Source: Bog-877 sp050734135 (lineage in GTDB: Bacteria; Chloroflexota; Dormibacteria; Aeolococcales; Bog-877). From it: a stretch of DNA of 64,000 nt. Position 1 is the stretch's first letter. The number at the start of each line of letters is the position of its first letter. The notes below the pieces were generated by a model. That model saw nothing but the letters and a program-made list of their open reading frames with translations. It was not told where the DNA came from and made no database searches. Made by a program: the position numbers and the translations under genes. Positions 7,191 to 16,168 of the stretch are shown here, in pieces. The stretch lies in the NCBI GenBank assembly GCA_050734135.1, contig JBOHUG010000009.1, forward strand, positions 1 to 64,000, read 5' to 3'.

Positions 7191-9676
7191 CAGCCGCAGG
7201 TGCCCAGCAGAGAGAGGGCCATCGCCTTGGCATGGGGTTCGACCCCGGCCACCGGGCCGACGCAGGCCGGGCAACCGGATTCGCACTCGCAGTCACGGAG
7301 CAAGCTGGCCGCCGCAGGGAGGAGCTGCGCGTGGAGATCGAAGAGCCGGGCGCTGAGCCCAACTCCGCCGGGATGAACGTCGTAGATGAAGACCGCTGGG
7401 GCATCATCTCGAAGCCCCGTGGAGCAGAAACCCGGGGTGCCGGCCGGCTGCACCGGCGGCCGGTCCCCGGGCATGAACTCAGTCGACTCAGGTGGCGGCT
7501 GTTGGGTGGTGATCGAACCCAGGGGGGCCCTGACCTGGGCCACCACCCCTAGATCGCGTCGGTCGCACATCGCAAGGAAGCACGCCACCTGGCCGAGCAC
7601 ATGCCCGAGTGCCTCCACACCCACCTCGAGAGTTCCCGCCAGCACTGGGATCTGGGAGATGAATGAGCACCAGTAGGCGATGGTCTGCAGGTCTCTCTCG
7701 GGGACCCGGATCGGCCCGGCGCCGACTGTCTCGTTGGTCAGCAAGCGGATCTTCCGGTACATCGCGGCCAGCACACTTACCCGAACTTCGCCATGAGCCC
7801 GCGCGGTGAGCCGACCCTCGTCCGGAACCGGGCCCGCCATCCGCTCCAGCACCTGGAGGCCGACGCGCAGGTCGGCGTCGGTGTAGTAATCAACGGAAAC
7901 CGGATGGACGTAGGCACGGCGCTCCTCCCAGTCCAGCCGCTCCACGTGGTACTGCCGTCCCTGGTGCATGTAGATGGCGTCGTCGTGCACCAGCATCGGG
8001 GCCGCCCACTCGTCCAACTCACCCACCACCCGCGACCCGTTGCCAGCGTGCCCCCCGGCGTTGCCCGAGAACGGCCCCTGGGGACCTTGAGAGGAAGCCT
8101 GAGCGTCAACCGCCGTATCCAGAATCACCACGTTGCTGGCCGCAGCGGTGCGCAGGTTGACGGCGTCCGCTGGGAAGGCGTCGGCGGCCCAGTGCCAGCT
8201 TCCGCCGGTGTGGTGCACTAGCCCGTCTTCCTCAAGGACCTCCAGCAGCTGACCGCCATCGGGGGGACCGAATGATTCCTCGTCGCGCAGCGGTAGCTCG
8301 AAGATTGCCGCCTGGAGATGTCCGGCCAGGATGAGAAGGTTGTCCGGGTCGACGAAGGCGTGCTCGGGGGACCTCTCGAGAAGAAAGTCCGGGTGCTTGG
8401 CGAGGTACTGGTCGAGCGGCCCGCCCCCGGTGATGAGCATCTGCAAGGCGGGATCCTGGCGTCTGCCAGCCCGGCCCAGCCGCTGCCAGGTGCTGGTGAT
8501 CGTGCCCGGGTAGCCCACCAGGACTGCGGCATCCAAACGGCCGATGTCGATTCCCAGCTCCAGGGCACTGGTGGAGACCACGCAGCGGACTGTGCCCGAG
8601 CGCAACCCTGACTCGATGGCTCTCCGCTCGAGCGGCAGGTATCCACCCCGGTAGGCCCTGACCTCGTGATGGAGAGCGCCCTGGCTCGCCACCCCGGGGC
8701 GGTCCAGGTCCTGGCGCAAGTAGTTGAGGAGAAGTTCGACCTGCAGCCGGGTCTGCCCAAAGACGATCGTCTGCGAGCCGCTGCGGACAAGCTGCGGAAC
8801 CAGGGAGGTCGCCTCCCGGGCGGCGCTGCGTCTGATCCCAAGCCGAGGTTCCACGATCGGGGGGTTGAGCACCACGACCCGACGTGGCGGAGCCGGGGCA
8901 CCGTTGCGATCGACGCACACCACCGATTGACCCAGCAACCGTTCGGCCAACTCCTGTGGATTGGCGATGGTGGCGGAGCAGCAGATGTAGGTCGGCTTGG
9001 CGCCATAGAAGGCGCAGACCCGGTCCAGCCTCCGGATCACGTTGGCGACGTGGCTGCCGAACACCCCCCGGTAGGTGTGGAGCTCATCCAGAACCACATA
9101 GCGCAGACCCTTGAAGAGGCGGACCCACTGGGTGTGGTGCGGCAGGATCCCCGAGTGGAGCATGTCCGGATTAGTCAGCACAACCTGGCCCGACTGTCGC
9201 ATGGCACTCCGGGCACCGGATGGTGTATCGCCGTCGTAGGTGAAGGTGCGCACCTCCAGTTCCGCGGCATCGGAGAGTTCTCGCAGCTCGGTGAGTTGGT
9301 CCTGGGCCAGCGCCTTGGTGGGGTACATCAGAATCGCGGTGGATTCGGGAGCCTTGGCGATCGCGTCGAGCACGGGCACCAGGTAGCAGAGCGATTTCCC
9401 AGACGCCGTAGGGGTGACCACCGCTAGGCTCCGTCCGGCCATCGCCAGTTCGATGGCCTCCACCTGGTGGGTGTAAAGCGCCCCGATCCCGTGACGCTGG
9501 AGCCCCTCGCCAACCTGAGCATGAATGTCGGGAGGAATCGGTCCGTACTCGGGCTCACGCGCCGGGATCATTCGGTCCAGGACTATCCGAGACCGCAGTT
9601 CGGGTTGGTCCAGAATCTCAGTCCAGGTGGCGGCCGGGCGCGCCGGGAAAACGGTCTGGCGCGCCAACTGGTTCAT
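7187..9676 (-). CDS. mrfA: MrfA-like (YprA) DEAD/DEAH-box helicase with DUF1998
   Basis: An 829-aa superfamily 2 helicase. Walker A is TPTASGKS (about 88-95), motif II DELH (about 197-200), motif III CSATIANP, motif IV region IVFGQTRLQVELL, motif V STSALELGIDIG and motif VI QRLGRAGRR. The C-terminal DUF1998 region ends in a four-cysteine cluster (CECESGCPAC), the zinc site of the family. It would unwind DNA at bulky or cross-link damage together with MrfB, which follows with a 4-base overlap. An SOS-box-like palindrome lies 13 bases before the ATG, suggesting damage-inducible expression. Confidence 0.88.
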   Translation of the reverse strand: MNQLARQTVFPARPAATWTEILDQPELRSRIVLDRMIPAREPEYGPIPPDIHAQVGEGLQRHGIGALYTHQVEAIELAMAGRSLAVVTPTASGKSLCYLVPVLDAIAKAPESTAILMYPTKALAQDQLTELRELSDAAELEVRTFTYDGDTPSGARSAMRQSGQVVLTNPDMLHSGILPHHTQWVRLFKGLRYVVLDELHTYRGVFGSHVANVIRRLDRVCAFYGAKPTYICCSATIANPQELAERLLGQSVVCVDRNGAPAPPRRVVVLNPPIVEPRLGIRRSAAREATSLVPQLVRSGSQTIVFGQTRLQVELLLNYLRQDLDRPGVASQGALHHEVRAYRGGYLPLERRAIESGLRSGTVRCVVSTSALELGIDIGRLDAAVLVGYPGTITSTWQRLGRAGRRQDPALQMLITGGGPLDQYLAKHPDFLLERSPEHAFVDPDNLLILAGHLQAAIFELPLRDEESFGPPDGGQLLEVLEEDGLVHHTGGSWHWAADAFPADAVNLRTAAASNVVILDTAVDAQASSQGPQGPFSGNAGGHAGNGSRVVGELDEWAAPMLVHDDAIYMHQGRQYHVERLDWEERRAYVHPVSVDYYTDADLRVGLQVLERMAGPVPDEGRLTARAHGEVRVSVLAAMYRKIRLLTNETVGAGPIRVPERDLQTIAYWCSFISQIPVLAGTLEVGVEALGHVLGQVACFLAMCDRRDLGVVAQVRAPLGSITTQQPPPESTEFMPGDRPPVQPAGTPGFCSTGLRDDAPAVFIYDVHPGGVGLSARLFDLHAQLLPAAASLLRDCECESGCPACVGPVAGVEPHAKAMALSLLGTCGW

Positions 9677-9689
9677 CGAACAAATATAC

Positions 9690-9703
9690 CAAACACTTGT
9701 TCG
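9690..9703 (-). promoter_or_regulatory. LexA/SOS-box-like operator upstream of mrfA
   Basis: On the minus strand this reads CGAACAAGTGTTTG. It fits the Gram-positive/actinobacterial LexA pattern CGAAC-N4-GTTYG and is one base from a perfect palindrome. It lies 13 bases upstream of the mrfA start codon, where a repressor would block transcription or promoter clearance. A weaker half-site (CGAACA) lies alongside at 9677-9682 on the plus strand. Function is inferred from sequence and from the repair role of the gene. Confidence 0.6.
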
Positions 9704-10240
9704 GTTCGCAAGGCGAAGAAGGGATAACAGAGAGAGGCCCGATTTAAGCCACCGAGTGTGACATGGACCCAGCTGGCAACCCGCCTACTCCCCCGCCTGA
9801 TCCCTGCCCGACCCCGGGCCCGCTACCTGGCTCGTGGGAGCGGGGGATCAGGGTTGGCCGCGGCTGACCGCGCGAGGTGGATGCGGACCCGGGATCCCTT
9901 GTGTGGGTCTCGCCCTCCTAATTGAAGGGGCCATCGGTCGGGACCCTGATCCCCACAGGCTGGCGGAGGCATCGGGTTTGCCGAAGAACGGGGCTTTACC
10001 GCCTTCACTGGCTCGAGACCGTAGCTGAGGACCCTCCCGCAGCGGCATCCGACCGATACCGGCCGAGAACCTGCGGAAAGTCCTCCCACTGGACCATTGA
10101 GCAGCACGCCGCCCAGTTCATTTACGACATGCTGGATGCTCGGTTCGCCCCGGCCCTGATTGGTCGCACAGTTGCCGGGCGACTAGGGCCGCCCGCCGCC
10201 GGGACGCCGCGCCCTCGATGACCCCAATGGGTCTCTCCAA
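9704..10240. other. Gene-free stretch, no feature recognised
   Basis: About 540 bases between the mrfA operator and the 3' end of the YceI gene. Short open frames exist on both strands (for example 9922-10221 plus) but none has a ribosome site, a domain or family resemblance. I see no tRNA or convincing structured RNA. It may hold a decayed gene. Confidence 0.4.
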
Positions 10241-10786
10241 TCAGCCGGCCGGAGCCGGCATCGATCCTTCCTCCAACAGTTCCCCCTCGATCTGGATCCG
10301 GACCTCGTTGCTGACCACAAACTTGTTGTCGAGCATCATCTCGAAGGTCATCCCGAAGTCCTTGCGGTTGATCGCCCCCTCTGCGGAGTAGCCAATCCGG
10401 TGGCCCATGTTGGGGTCGGTGAACTCGCCGTACTTGACGACCGCCAGGGTAATCGGCCGGGTGGTGCCCTTGATCGTCAAGTCTCCGGTCAAGGAGTAGC
10501 GGTCGTTAGCGGTGACCTCGACTCCGGTGCTCTTGAAGGTCATGGTGGGGTACTTCTCGACCTCCAAGAAGTAGGAAGCCCGGAGGTCTTTGTCCCGCTG
10601 CGCATCGTGGGTGCGGATGCTGGCGGTCTGCACCGTGACCTCGATCTGGGAGCGCGTCGGATCCTCGACATTGATGTCGCCGCCCGCCACCACCTCGGCA
10701 AAGTGACCCCGCACGGTCATCATCCCGAGATGCTTGGCACTGAACTCCACCTGGGTGTGCAGCGGGTCAAAAATCCAGGCGCCCAT
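10241..10786 (-). CDS. YceI-family lipocalin-like protein
   Basis: A 181-aa YceI-domain protein with the family start WIFDPLHTQVEFSAKHLGMM, the central SIRTHDAQRDKDLRASYFLEV and the end FEMMLDNKFVVSNEVRIQIE. YceI proteins form a beta-barrel that binds isoprenoid or amphiphilic ligands. This one has no signal peptide, so it is probably cytoplasmic, as in many actinobacterial relatives. The start is ATG 10786 because GGGAGGTGA lies just upstream; a longer frame to 10807 lacks a ribosome site. It stands downstream of the LLM oxidoreductase on the same strand with a 114-base gap. Confidence 0.88.
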   Translation of the reverse strand: MGAWIFDPLHTQVEFSAKHLGMMTVRGHFAEVVAGGDINVEDPTRSQIEVTVQTASIRTHDAQRDKDLRASYFLEVEKYPTMTFKSTGVEVTANDRYSLTGDLTIKGTTRPITLAVVKYGEFTDPNMGHRIGYSAEGAINRKDFGMTFEMMLDNKFVVSNEVRIQIEGELLEEGSMPAPAG

Positions 10787-10900
10787 CGGCTCACCTCCCT
10801 GTGCCACGCCCGTCCCCCCCGGCGGTGCGCCAGGGCCGAGGACCAGGATGTGGTTGATTGTACAACGAACGATTCTAGAGTACGCGCTGTCTCGTAGGAG

Positions 10901-11755
10901 TCAAGTCGGGGAACACTCCTCGAGGACCGTGCAGGCGGACGCGACGTCCCCCGGACGGCTCACTAGAACTCGAACGATCGCACAGTCCAGCCCTCGGGAG
11001 AGGGTGCGGAACTGCGGACGCGTCTCTCCGGGCGCCCCCCACGCGCCTACCGCCGAGAGCAGCTCCGGACTCGCCTCATCGTGGTCTTTGTCCAGGTGAG
11101 CTAACTCCTCCGCCCAGCCCATCCTGGCGAAGTGCTGGCGATATGGGGTCGGACCCAACGCATAGCCCAGCATCGCCTGGCCCAAGACCCTGGCCGCGGC
11201 GCCCGGGTCGGGATCGACTGCGGTTCTGATGTACTCGACGAGCGGAGGCGCCTGGCGGCCGGCTCGCGCGGCGGCGCGTTCCACCTCCTCCCGAGACCAG
11301 GCAACCTGTTCGGATGAACACCAGTTGAGGGCGACGCCGTCCGCCACCTCAGCAGCCAATTGCAGCATCCGCGGACCAAGCGCGGCCAGGTAGAGCGGCA
11401 GTTCCGGCGGGAGCAGGGCGCGAAGGGTCTTCAGATACGGGGCGATCTCGCGGTAGGCATGAGGCAGCTGGCCACTGCCGACTCCCAGCACGAATCTCCC
11501 CTCCGTTTCCTGCCAGACCTGCGCTGCCTGCCTGGCGTAGAACTCGGGGGGCTGGCCCGAGGCCGGCACAACCGCCACTCCGGTCGGCAGTCCCGAGGCC
11601 CGATGCCAAGCCAAGCAGCGCTCGAAGGCGGTGGCGTCACCGCGGGCTGGTGTCCACGCGGACTGGTAGCCGAGCCGAGCCGCGATGCGGACGCAGTCCA
11701 GCTCGTCCTCCCGGCTGAGTCCCTGGGCGGGATCAATGCTGAAGGCAACTTCCAC
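10901..11755 (-). CDS. LLM-class flavin-dependent oxidoreductase (F420-type)
   Basis: A 284-aa luciferase-like monooxygenase-fold protein. Family signs are RIAARLGYQSAWTPARGDA near the N-terminus, a VAVVPASGQPPEFYARQAAQ segment and the FVLGVGSGQLPHAYRE core, followed by LPLYLAALGPRMLQLAAEVA and DGVALNW. The pattern fits F420- or FMN-dependent LLM enzymes such as methylene-H4MPT-reductase-like proteins; the physiological substrate cannot be told. It is slightly shorter than usual (about 300-340 aa). Its downstream neighbour is the YceI gene. Confidence 0.78.
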   Translation of the reverse strand: MEVAFSIDPAQGLSREDELDCVRIAARLGYQSAWTPARGDATAFERCLAWHRASGLPTGVAVVPASGQPPEFYARQAAQVWQETEGRFVLGVGSGQLPHAYREIAPYLKTLRALLPPELPLYLAALGPRMLQLAAEVADGVALNWCSSEQVAWSREEVERAAARAGRQAPPLVEYIRTAVDPDPGAAARVLGQAMLGYALGPTPYRQHFARMGWAEELAHLDKDHDEASPELLSAVGAWGAPGETRPQFRTLSRGLDCAIVRVLVSRPGDVASACTVLEECSPT

Positions 11756-11949
11756 ATCCGCATTGTCGGGACCCGCGGCGACCCGACTCCAGTCCGGCCC
11801 CGACTCCTGGTCGGCGAGTGACCAGAGAGTTTCCGGCGGTGAGACAGCGGTGTACAGACGAGCCGTCGCCCACCGCCCCGATCTCGGCGGTCTCGCCCCG
11901 TTGCGGAGCGGCGCGGGGACCCACCGACGAGAACGTTGGGGGAGCCCCG

Positions 11950-12031
11950 GCCGAGCTGGTCTATGGTGCTAGAAAGATGCGCCCACGATGAGCCCCAACT
12001 GTCTACACATCCCGTGCACTGTTCACCCTAG
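11950..12031 (+). repeat. 82-bp insertion-sequence end, copy 2 of 2 (solo remnant)
   Basis: This is the orphan 3' end of an IS481-like transposase gene. The frame reads AELVYGARKMRPR and stops at TGA 11989-11991, followed by about 40 bases of element end. It matches 1099-1180 with 8 mismatches in 82. No other part of an element is visible nearby, so only the end remains, close to the 3' end of aroQ. The rest of the 11756-12046 gap shows nothing. Confidence 0.75.
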
Positions 12032-12046
12032 GGGACTCCCATCCGG

Positions 12047-12493
12047 TTAGTCGGCTTCGCGATCGCGCAGATGCGAGACCAGTTGCTCCAACGCCACCAG
12101 GTAGCCCCGCTGGCCAAAGCCGGCCACCGTCCCCAGACAAGCTCCGGCGACAAGGTCCACGTGCCGGAACTCCTCCCTCGCCGACGGATTGGAAAGGTGG
12201 ATCTCTACCGTCGGCAGCCCAACCGCCAGTAGGGCATCCCGGATCGCAATACTGCTGTGGGAATAGGCGGCCGGATTGATCACGATCCCGTCGGCGGAGC
12301 CACGGGCCGACTGCACGGCATCCACCAGCTCACCCTCGGAGTTGGACTGCTCCGCGTGGACCTCCACCCCGAGCTCCGCACCCCGGTTCGCAATGGCGGC
12401 GTTGATCTCCTCCAGGGTCGCTGACCCGTAGATCTCGGGCTCGCGGGAGCCAAGCAGGTTGAGATTGGGTCCGTGCAGCACCAAGATCCTCAT
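12047..12493 (-). CDS. aroQ: 3-dehydroquinate dehydratase, type II
   Basis: Converts 3-dehydroquinate to 3-dehydroshikimate (third shikimate step). It is 148 aa, the normal type II size, with signature ILVLHGPNLNLLGSREPEIYG, catalytic Tyr in that motif, NPAAYSHSSIAIRDAL and VEIHLSNPSAREEFRH (catalytic His). It is the last gene of the shikimate operon and its ATG overlaps the aroKB stop by 4 bases. Next downstream lies an IS remnant; no clear terminator is seen. Confidence 0.95.
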   Translation of the reverse strand: MRILVLHGPNLNLLGSREPEIYGSATLEEINAAIANRGAELGVEVHAEQSNSEGELVDAVQSARGSADGIVINPAAYSHSSIAIRDALLAVGLPTVEIHLSNPSAREEFRHVDLVAGACLGTVAGFGQRGYLVALEQLVSHLRDREAD

Positions 12494-14178
12494 CTGGACA
12501 CCTCAACCGGCTTGAACTGGATCGGAAAAGGGGGGTCGGCCGGCGGCCCTTGCAGCAGTTCCCAGAGGGGCTCAAGGGCGAGTTCCAATCCGATTCCGCG
12601 TACCAGGGTGGCCCCGGCTGGCGCGGGGACCACCCAGGCACCTTCCCCGCCGCGCCGCTTCTTGTCCAGGAGCAGCGCCGCCCTGATGCGGTCTCGGTCA
12701 AGACCTGGCAGCTCGCTCGGGAAGCCGAGCCGGTCGAGGGCGGAGTTGATCTGCGGAGCGATCTCCGGACCGGTCAGGCCCAAACCACCTCCCAACCTGG
12801 CGGCCGCTCGGAGTCCCAGCGCCACCGCCTGGCCGTGGGAGATGCCGAACTCGCTGGCCGCCTCCAGTCCGTGGGCGTAGGTGTGACCCAGGTTGAGAGA
12901 CTGGCGCACTCCCTCGTCCTCAGGGTCGACCGCCACATAGGCCGCCTTGACTCGCGCCGCCTGCTCGATCAGCCAGCTGAGGTGCGGCGGCAGCCGGGCC
13001 TCCAGCCTTGGGGCTTGGGCGAGGGCTTCGAGCAGAAGCGGCGAAGCCAGACAGGCGCACTTGACCACCTCACTGAGGCCGTCACGGACGACCGCATCCG
13101 GCACCGTGATCAGCAACCCCGGATCACAGATCACCGCCTGGGGATGGTGAAAGGCGCCGACGGCGTTCTTGGCTCCCTCTCGGTCGATCGCCACTTTGCC
13201 CCCAATCGAGGCATCAGCCATCGCCAGGATGGTGGTCGGTACCGTGACCCAGGGCACTCCTCGCGCCCAGGTGGCCGCCGCAAAGCCGACCGCGTCAAGG
13301 GCTGCTCCTCCCCCCACCGCCGCCACCACGTCCCCCCGATCCACTGCCAGCGCCTGAAAGTGGTCCCACAGCTCGGTGGTCGCGGCGACATCCTTGGCAG
13401 CCTCCCCCTCCCGAACCACCAGGGCAATCACCTCCCAGCCAGCCTGACGGAGAACCGCCTCGACCTTGGCTCCGGCGGAGCCGGCGACGGCCCGATCCGA
13501 GACCACCAGCACCCGCCCGGCGTGGGGAAGCTGGGAGCGCAGAATCTCGTCGAGGCTCGCGACCGCTTCATGCGTCACCACCACCGGGTACTCTCCGCGG
13601 GGGCCGGCGACGGTAACCCGCTGGGACTTGCTCTCGGACTCCGCTCGGTACCGATCGGCAACCAGTGCGGCCACTTCCGGAATGCCCCGGCCGCTGGTAT
13701 CGAGAACTGGTCCGGCGCTCGCGTAGAGGTCCGAGCGTTCCGCCAGCAGCTGCCTTATCCGGTCACCGGGCGCCTCGGCGAGAAGTGGTCTCGTCGAAGT
13801 CTCGCCGAGCCTCTCCTCGATCTCATCGGGGGAAGCGGTGAGGACCAGTGTCACAGCTTTCTCGGCGAGCGCTCCGAACTGAGGGTGCAGGACTGCGCCA
13901 CCCCCGGTCGCGATCACGGTGCCCGAGAGCCGGGCCGCATCGTGGAGCAGCTCCGCCTCCAGCTCCCGGAACCACGGCTCGCCCCGAGCGTGGAAGAGCT
14001 CGGACAGTTTCCGACCCCCCCGCCGTTCCGCCGCCTGGTCCAGATCCACGAAGGGCATCTCCAGACGCTCAGCCGCCAGGGCGCCAGTGGTCGTCTTGCC
14101 GGTGCCGCTGAACCCGGCCAGCACCAGGTTGGCCCGGCCGCCAACCGGGGTGGGCGCCGGCATGAACAGCTCTCTCAT
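12490..14178 (-). CDS. aroKB: Fused shikimate kinase / 3-dehydroquinate synthase
   Basis: A 562-aa two-enzyme fusion. Residues about 15-175 are shikimate kinase: Walker A GFSGTGKTTTG, the shikimate-binding DLDQAAERR and FRELE, and the GGGAVL turn. Residues about 190-545 are 3-dehydroquinate synthase: EGEAAKD, GGGAALDAVGFAA, PTTILAMADASIGGK, GLSEVVK and the zinc-binding LNLGHTYAHGLEA. It therefore performs the second and fifth shikimate steps, which are not consecutive. ATG 14178 overlaps the aroC stop by 4 bases and its own stop overlaps aroQ. The frame is continuous. Confidence 0.95.
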   Translation of the reverse strand: MRELFMPAPTPVGGRANLVLAGFSGTGKTTTGALAAERLEMPFVDLDQAAERRGGRKLSELFHARGEPWFRELEAELLHDAARLSGTVIATGGGAVLHPQFGALAEKAVTLVLTASPDEIEERLGETSTRPLLAEAPGDRIRQLLAERSDLYASAGPVLDTSGRGIPEVAALVADRYRAESESKSQRVTVAGPRGEYPVVVTHEAVASLDEILRSQLPHAGRVLVVSDRAVAGSAGAKVEAVLRQAGWEVIALVVREGEAAKDVAATTELWDHFQALAVDRGDVVAAVGGGAALDAVGFAAATWARGVPWVTVPTTILAMADASIGGKVAIDREGAKNAVGAFHHPQAVICDPGLLITVPDAVVRDGLSEVVKCACLASPLLLEALAQAPRLEARLPPHLSWLIEQAARVKAAYVAVDPEDEGVRQSLNLGHTYAHGLEAASEFGISHGQAVALGLRAAARLGGGLGLTGPEIAPQINSALDRLGFPSELPGLDRDRIRAALLLDKKRRGGEGAWVVPAPAGATLVRGIGLELALEPLWELLQGPPADPPFPIQFKPVEVSR

Positions 14179-15332
14179 CCGCCAACTCCCGGAATCGGCC
14201 GACGCTGGACCTCGCGCGCAGCAGCCAGAGCCGCATCGAGGCGGTCGCCACCGAAGCGCTCGACCAGCGCTTCAGCCAGGATCCAGCCCACCATCGCCTC
14301 CCCCACCACCGCGGCGGCCGGAACCGCGCACACGTCGGAGCGGACGTAGGGAGGGTCGGCGACGGCCCCGGTGCCGAGGTCGACTGAGGTGGCCGGAGCG
14401 CGGGTCGACGAAAGCGGCTTCATCGCTGCCCGCACGATGATCGGTTCTCCGTTACTCATCCCGCCCTCAAGACCGCCCGCGAAATTGGATCCCCGAGCCA
14501 GCTGTCCGCCGGTGCTGATGATCGGGTCCTGAGCCTCGGTTCCGGGGAGGCGGGCCAGCTCGAAGCCAGGTCCGAACTCCACGCCCTTGACCGCCGGAAT
14601 TGAACAGATGGCCTGGGCCAGGCGGCCGTCCAGTCGCAGGTCCCAGTGGACGTACGAGCCGAGTCCCACAGGAACGCCGATCGCGAACACCACGAAGGTA
14701 CCGCCGAGGGTCTGGCGATCCTGTTTGGCCTGGTCGATGGCGGCGACCATCTTCTCGGAGACGGCGGGATCAGGGCAGCGCACCGGGTCGGGTTCGGCTC
14801 CTGCCGCCAGTGCTGTCAGTGAGCTGTCCGTGGTGGCTCCGAGGGCGATCGGCAGTGGCACCCGACCGATCCCCGTCACAAAGCTGCCCAAGCTGATCCC
14901 GAATTCCCCGAGGAAGGGCCGGACCAGGGCGGCTGCCGCGACCCGGGCCGCCGTTTCGCGGGCGCTGGCGCGCTCCCGCACCACCCGGAAGTCGGCGAGG
15001 GCATGCTTGGTGGCGCCGGCCAGATCCGCATGGCCCGGCCGGGGGGTGGTCAGCCGAACCGGATCGCTGGGCTGGTTGGCGAAGTCGCGGTTGACGATTC
15101 GGATCGCAACCGGGGCTCCGGTAGTGCGTGATTGGGCAACGCCGCTGACCATCTCCGCATGATCTCGCTCGATTTTGGTCGAGCGAGCTCCGCGTCCATG
15201 GCCCCCCCGGCGCCGGTCAAGCTGGCGATCGATTTCATCGGAGTCGACATCAACCCCGGCCGGCATCCCCTCCACGATGACCACCAGCTCGGGCCCGTGC
15301 GACTCGCCAGCGGTCAAGAGCCGGAGCGTCAT
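14175..15332 (-). CDS. aroC: Chorismate synthase
   Basis: Makes chorismate from 5-enolpyruvylshikimate-3-phosphate, using reduced FMN. At 385 aa it is of normal length, with signature TAGESHGPELVVIVEGMPAG at the N-terminus, the second motif RPGHADLAGATKHALADFRVV with RASARETAARVA, and the C-terminal MKPLSSTRAPATSVDLGTG. I chose ATG 15332, which overlaps the aroE TGA (ATGA) and starts exactly at the family N-terminus; the open frame continues to 15482 but would read through aroE. Confidence 0.96.
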   Translation of the reverse strand: MTLRLLTAGESHGPELVVIVEGMPAGVDVDSDEIDRQLDRRRGGHGRGARSTKIERDHAEMVSGVAQSRTTGAPVAIRIVNRDFANQPSDPVRLTTPRPGHADLAGATKHALADFRVVRERASARETAARVAAAALVRPFLGEFGISLGSFVTGIGRVPLPIALGATTDSSLTALAAGAEPDPVRCPDPAVSEKMVAAIDQAKQDRQTLGGTFVVFAIGVPVGLGSYVHWDLRLDGRLAQAICSIPAVKGVEFGPGFELARLPGTEAQDPIISTGGQLARGSNFAGGLEGGMSNGEPIIVRAAMKPLSSTRAPATSVDLGTGAVADPPYVRSDVCAVPAAAVVGEAMVGWILAEALVERFGGDRLDAALAAAREVQRRPIPGVGG

Positions 15333-16168
15333 CGGAGTTCCTCCAGGGCGTGGTCGGCGGCCTGGCGCATCACCGGTCGCGGCGCTTCGATCCCCGTCCA
15401 AGCTTGAAAGGCGAGAGCCCCCTGCTCGACCAACATCTCCACTCCTTCGACCAGCAAGCAGCCAGCCGCCTCGGCCCGGCACCTTAGGGGCGTGTTCCGA
15501 GGCCAGTAGACCAGGTCGAACACGGTGAGGTCTGGGCTGAACCGCACCGCCTCGGGCACCGGAGAGAGTTGCGGGAATCGAGGGCCGCCGAGCGTGGTGG
15601 CGTTGACCAGAAGCTCAGCTCCTCGGAGAGCTTTGGCGACCTCGCCGTCCCCACTTCCCCGGAATACGACGACGCCCGGACCGGTGCTGGCGAGGCCATT
15701 CGCCAATGCCTCTCCCGCCGCGAAATTGCGACCCAGCACCACCACCGAGGCTCCCTCCTCCTGCAGCGCGGCCGCCACGGCCCGAGCCGCCCCTCCGGTG
15801 CCGACGATGACGACACGCTGCGGCAGCAGCTCTGATCGCCCCCGGAGTGCCGCCAGGAAGCCGGCGCCGTCGGTCGAGTCCCCGAACGATCCGGAAGAGG
15901 CGAAGGTAAGCGTATTGACAGAGTCGCAGCGCCGAGCGGTCGGACTGAGCTGGTCGGCCAGCCGGGCCGCCGCCTGCTTGTGGGGACTGGTCACGTTTAC
16001 TCCATGAAAGCGCCTGACCAGCTCGGGCCAGGCCCGCTCCAGTCCGCCCTCGGGCACCCGAACCAGCTGGTAGGTCCAGTCGAGCTTGAGCGCCGTGAAG
16101 GCCGCCTGTTGGATAGCCGGAGATAGGCTGTGGGCCACCGGATCACCAACCAGTGCCACCTCCTCCAT
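15329..16168 (-). CDS. aroE: Shikimate dehydrogenase
   Basis: NADPH-dependent reduction of 3-dehydroshikimate to shikimate. At 279 aa it carries the substrate-binding HSLSPAIQQAAF, the catalytic Lys in NVTSPHKQAAARLAD, the Asp in NSTDGAGF-like DSTDGAGF, and the nucleotide-binding VIVGTGGAARAVAAAL with VVVLGRN. Its ATG overlaps the aroA stop by one base (TGATG), and its stop overlaps the aroC start by four. Confidence 0.95.
   Translation of the reverse strand: MEEVALVGDPVAHSLSPAIQQAAFTALKLDWTYQLVRVPEGGLERAWPELVRRFHGVNVTSPHKQAAARLADQLSPTARRCDSVNTLTFASSGSFGDSTDGAGFLAALRGRSELLPQRVVIVGTGGAARAVAAALQEEGASVVVLGRNFAAGEALANGLASTGPGVVVFRGSGDGEVAKALRGAELLVNATTLGGPRFPQLSPVPEAVRFSPDLTVFDLVYWPRNTPLRCRAEAAGCLLVEGVEMLVEQGALAFQAWTGIEAPRPVMRQAADHALEELR

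Noticed and set aside
10071..10095. RNase P-like GGAAAGTCC sequence
   Set aside because: The conserved P4 partners and the AGAGCGACG-type region expected for RNase P RNA are missing.
9922..10221. Plus-strand 99-aa open frame
   Set aside because: No start context, no recognised domain, and composition typical of a chance frame in GC-rich DNA.
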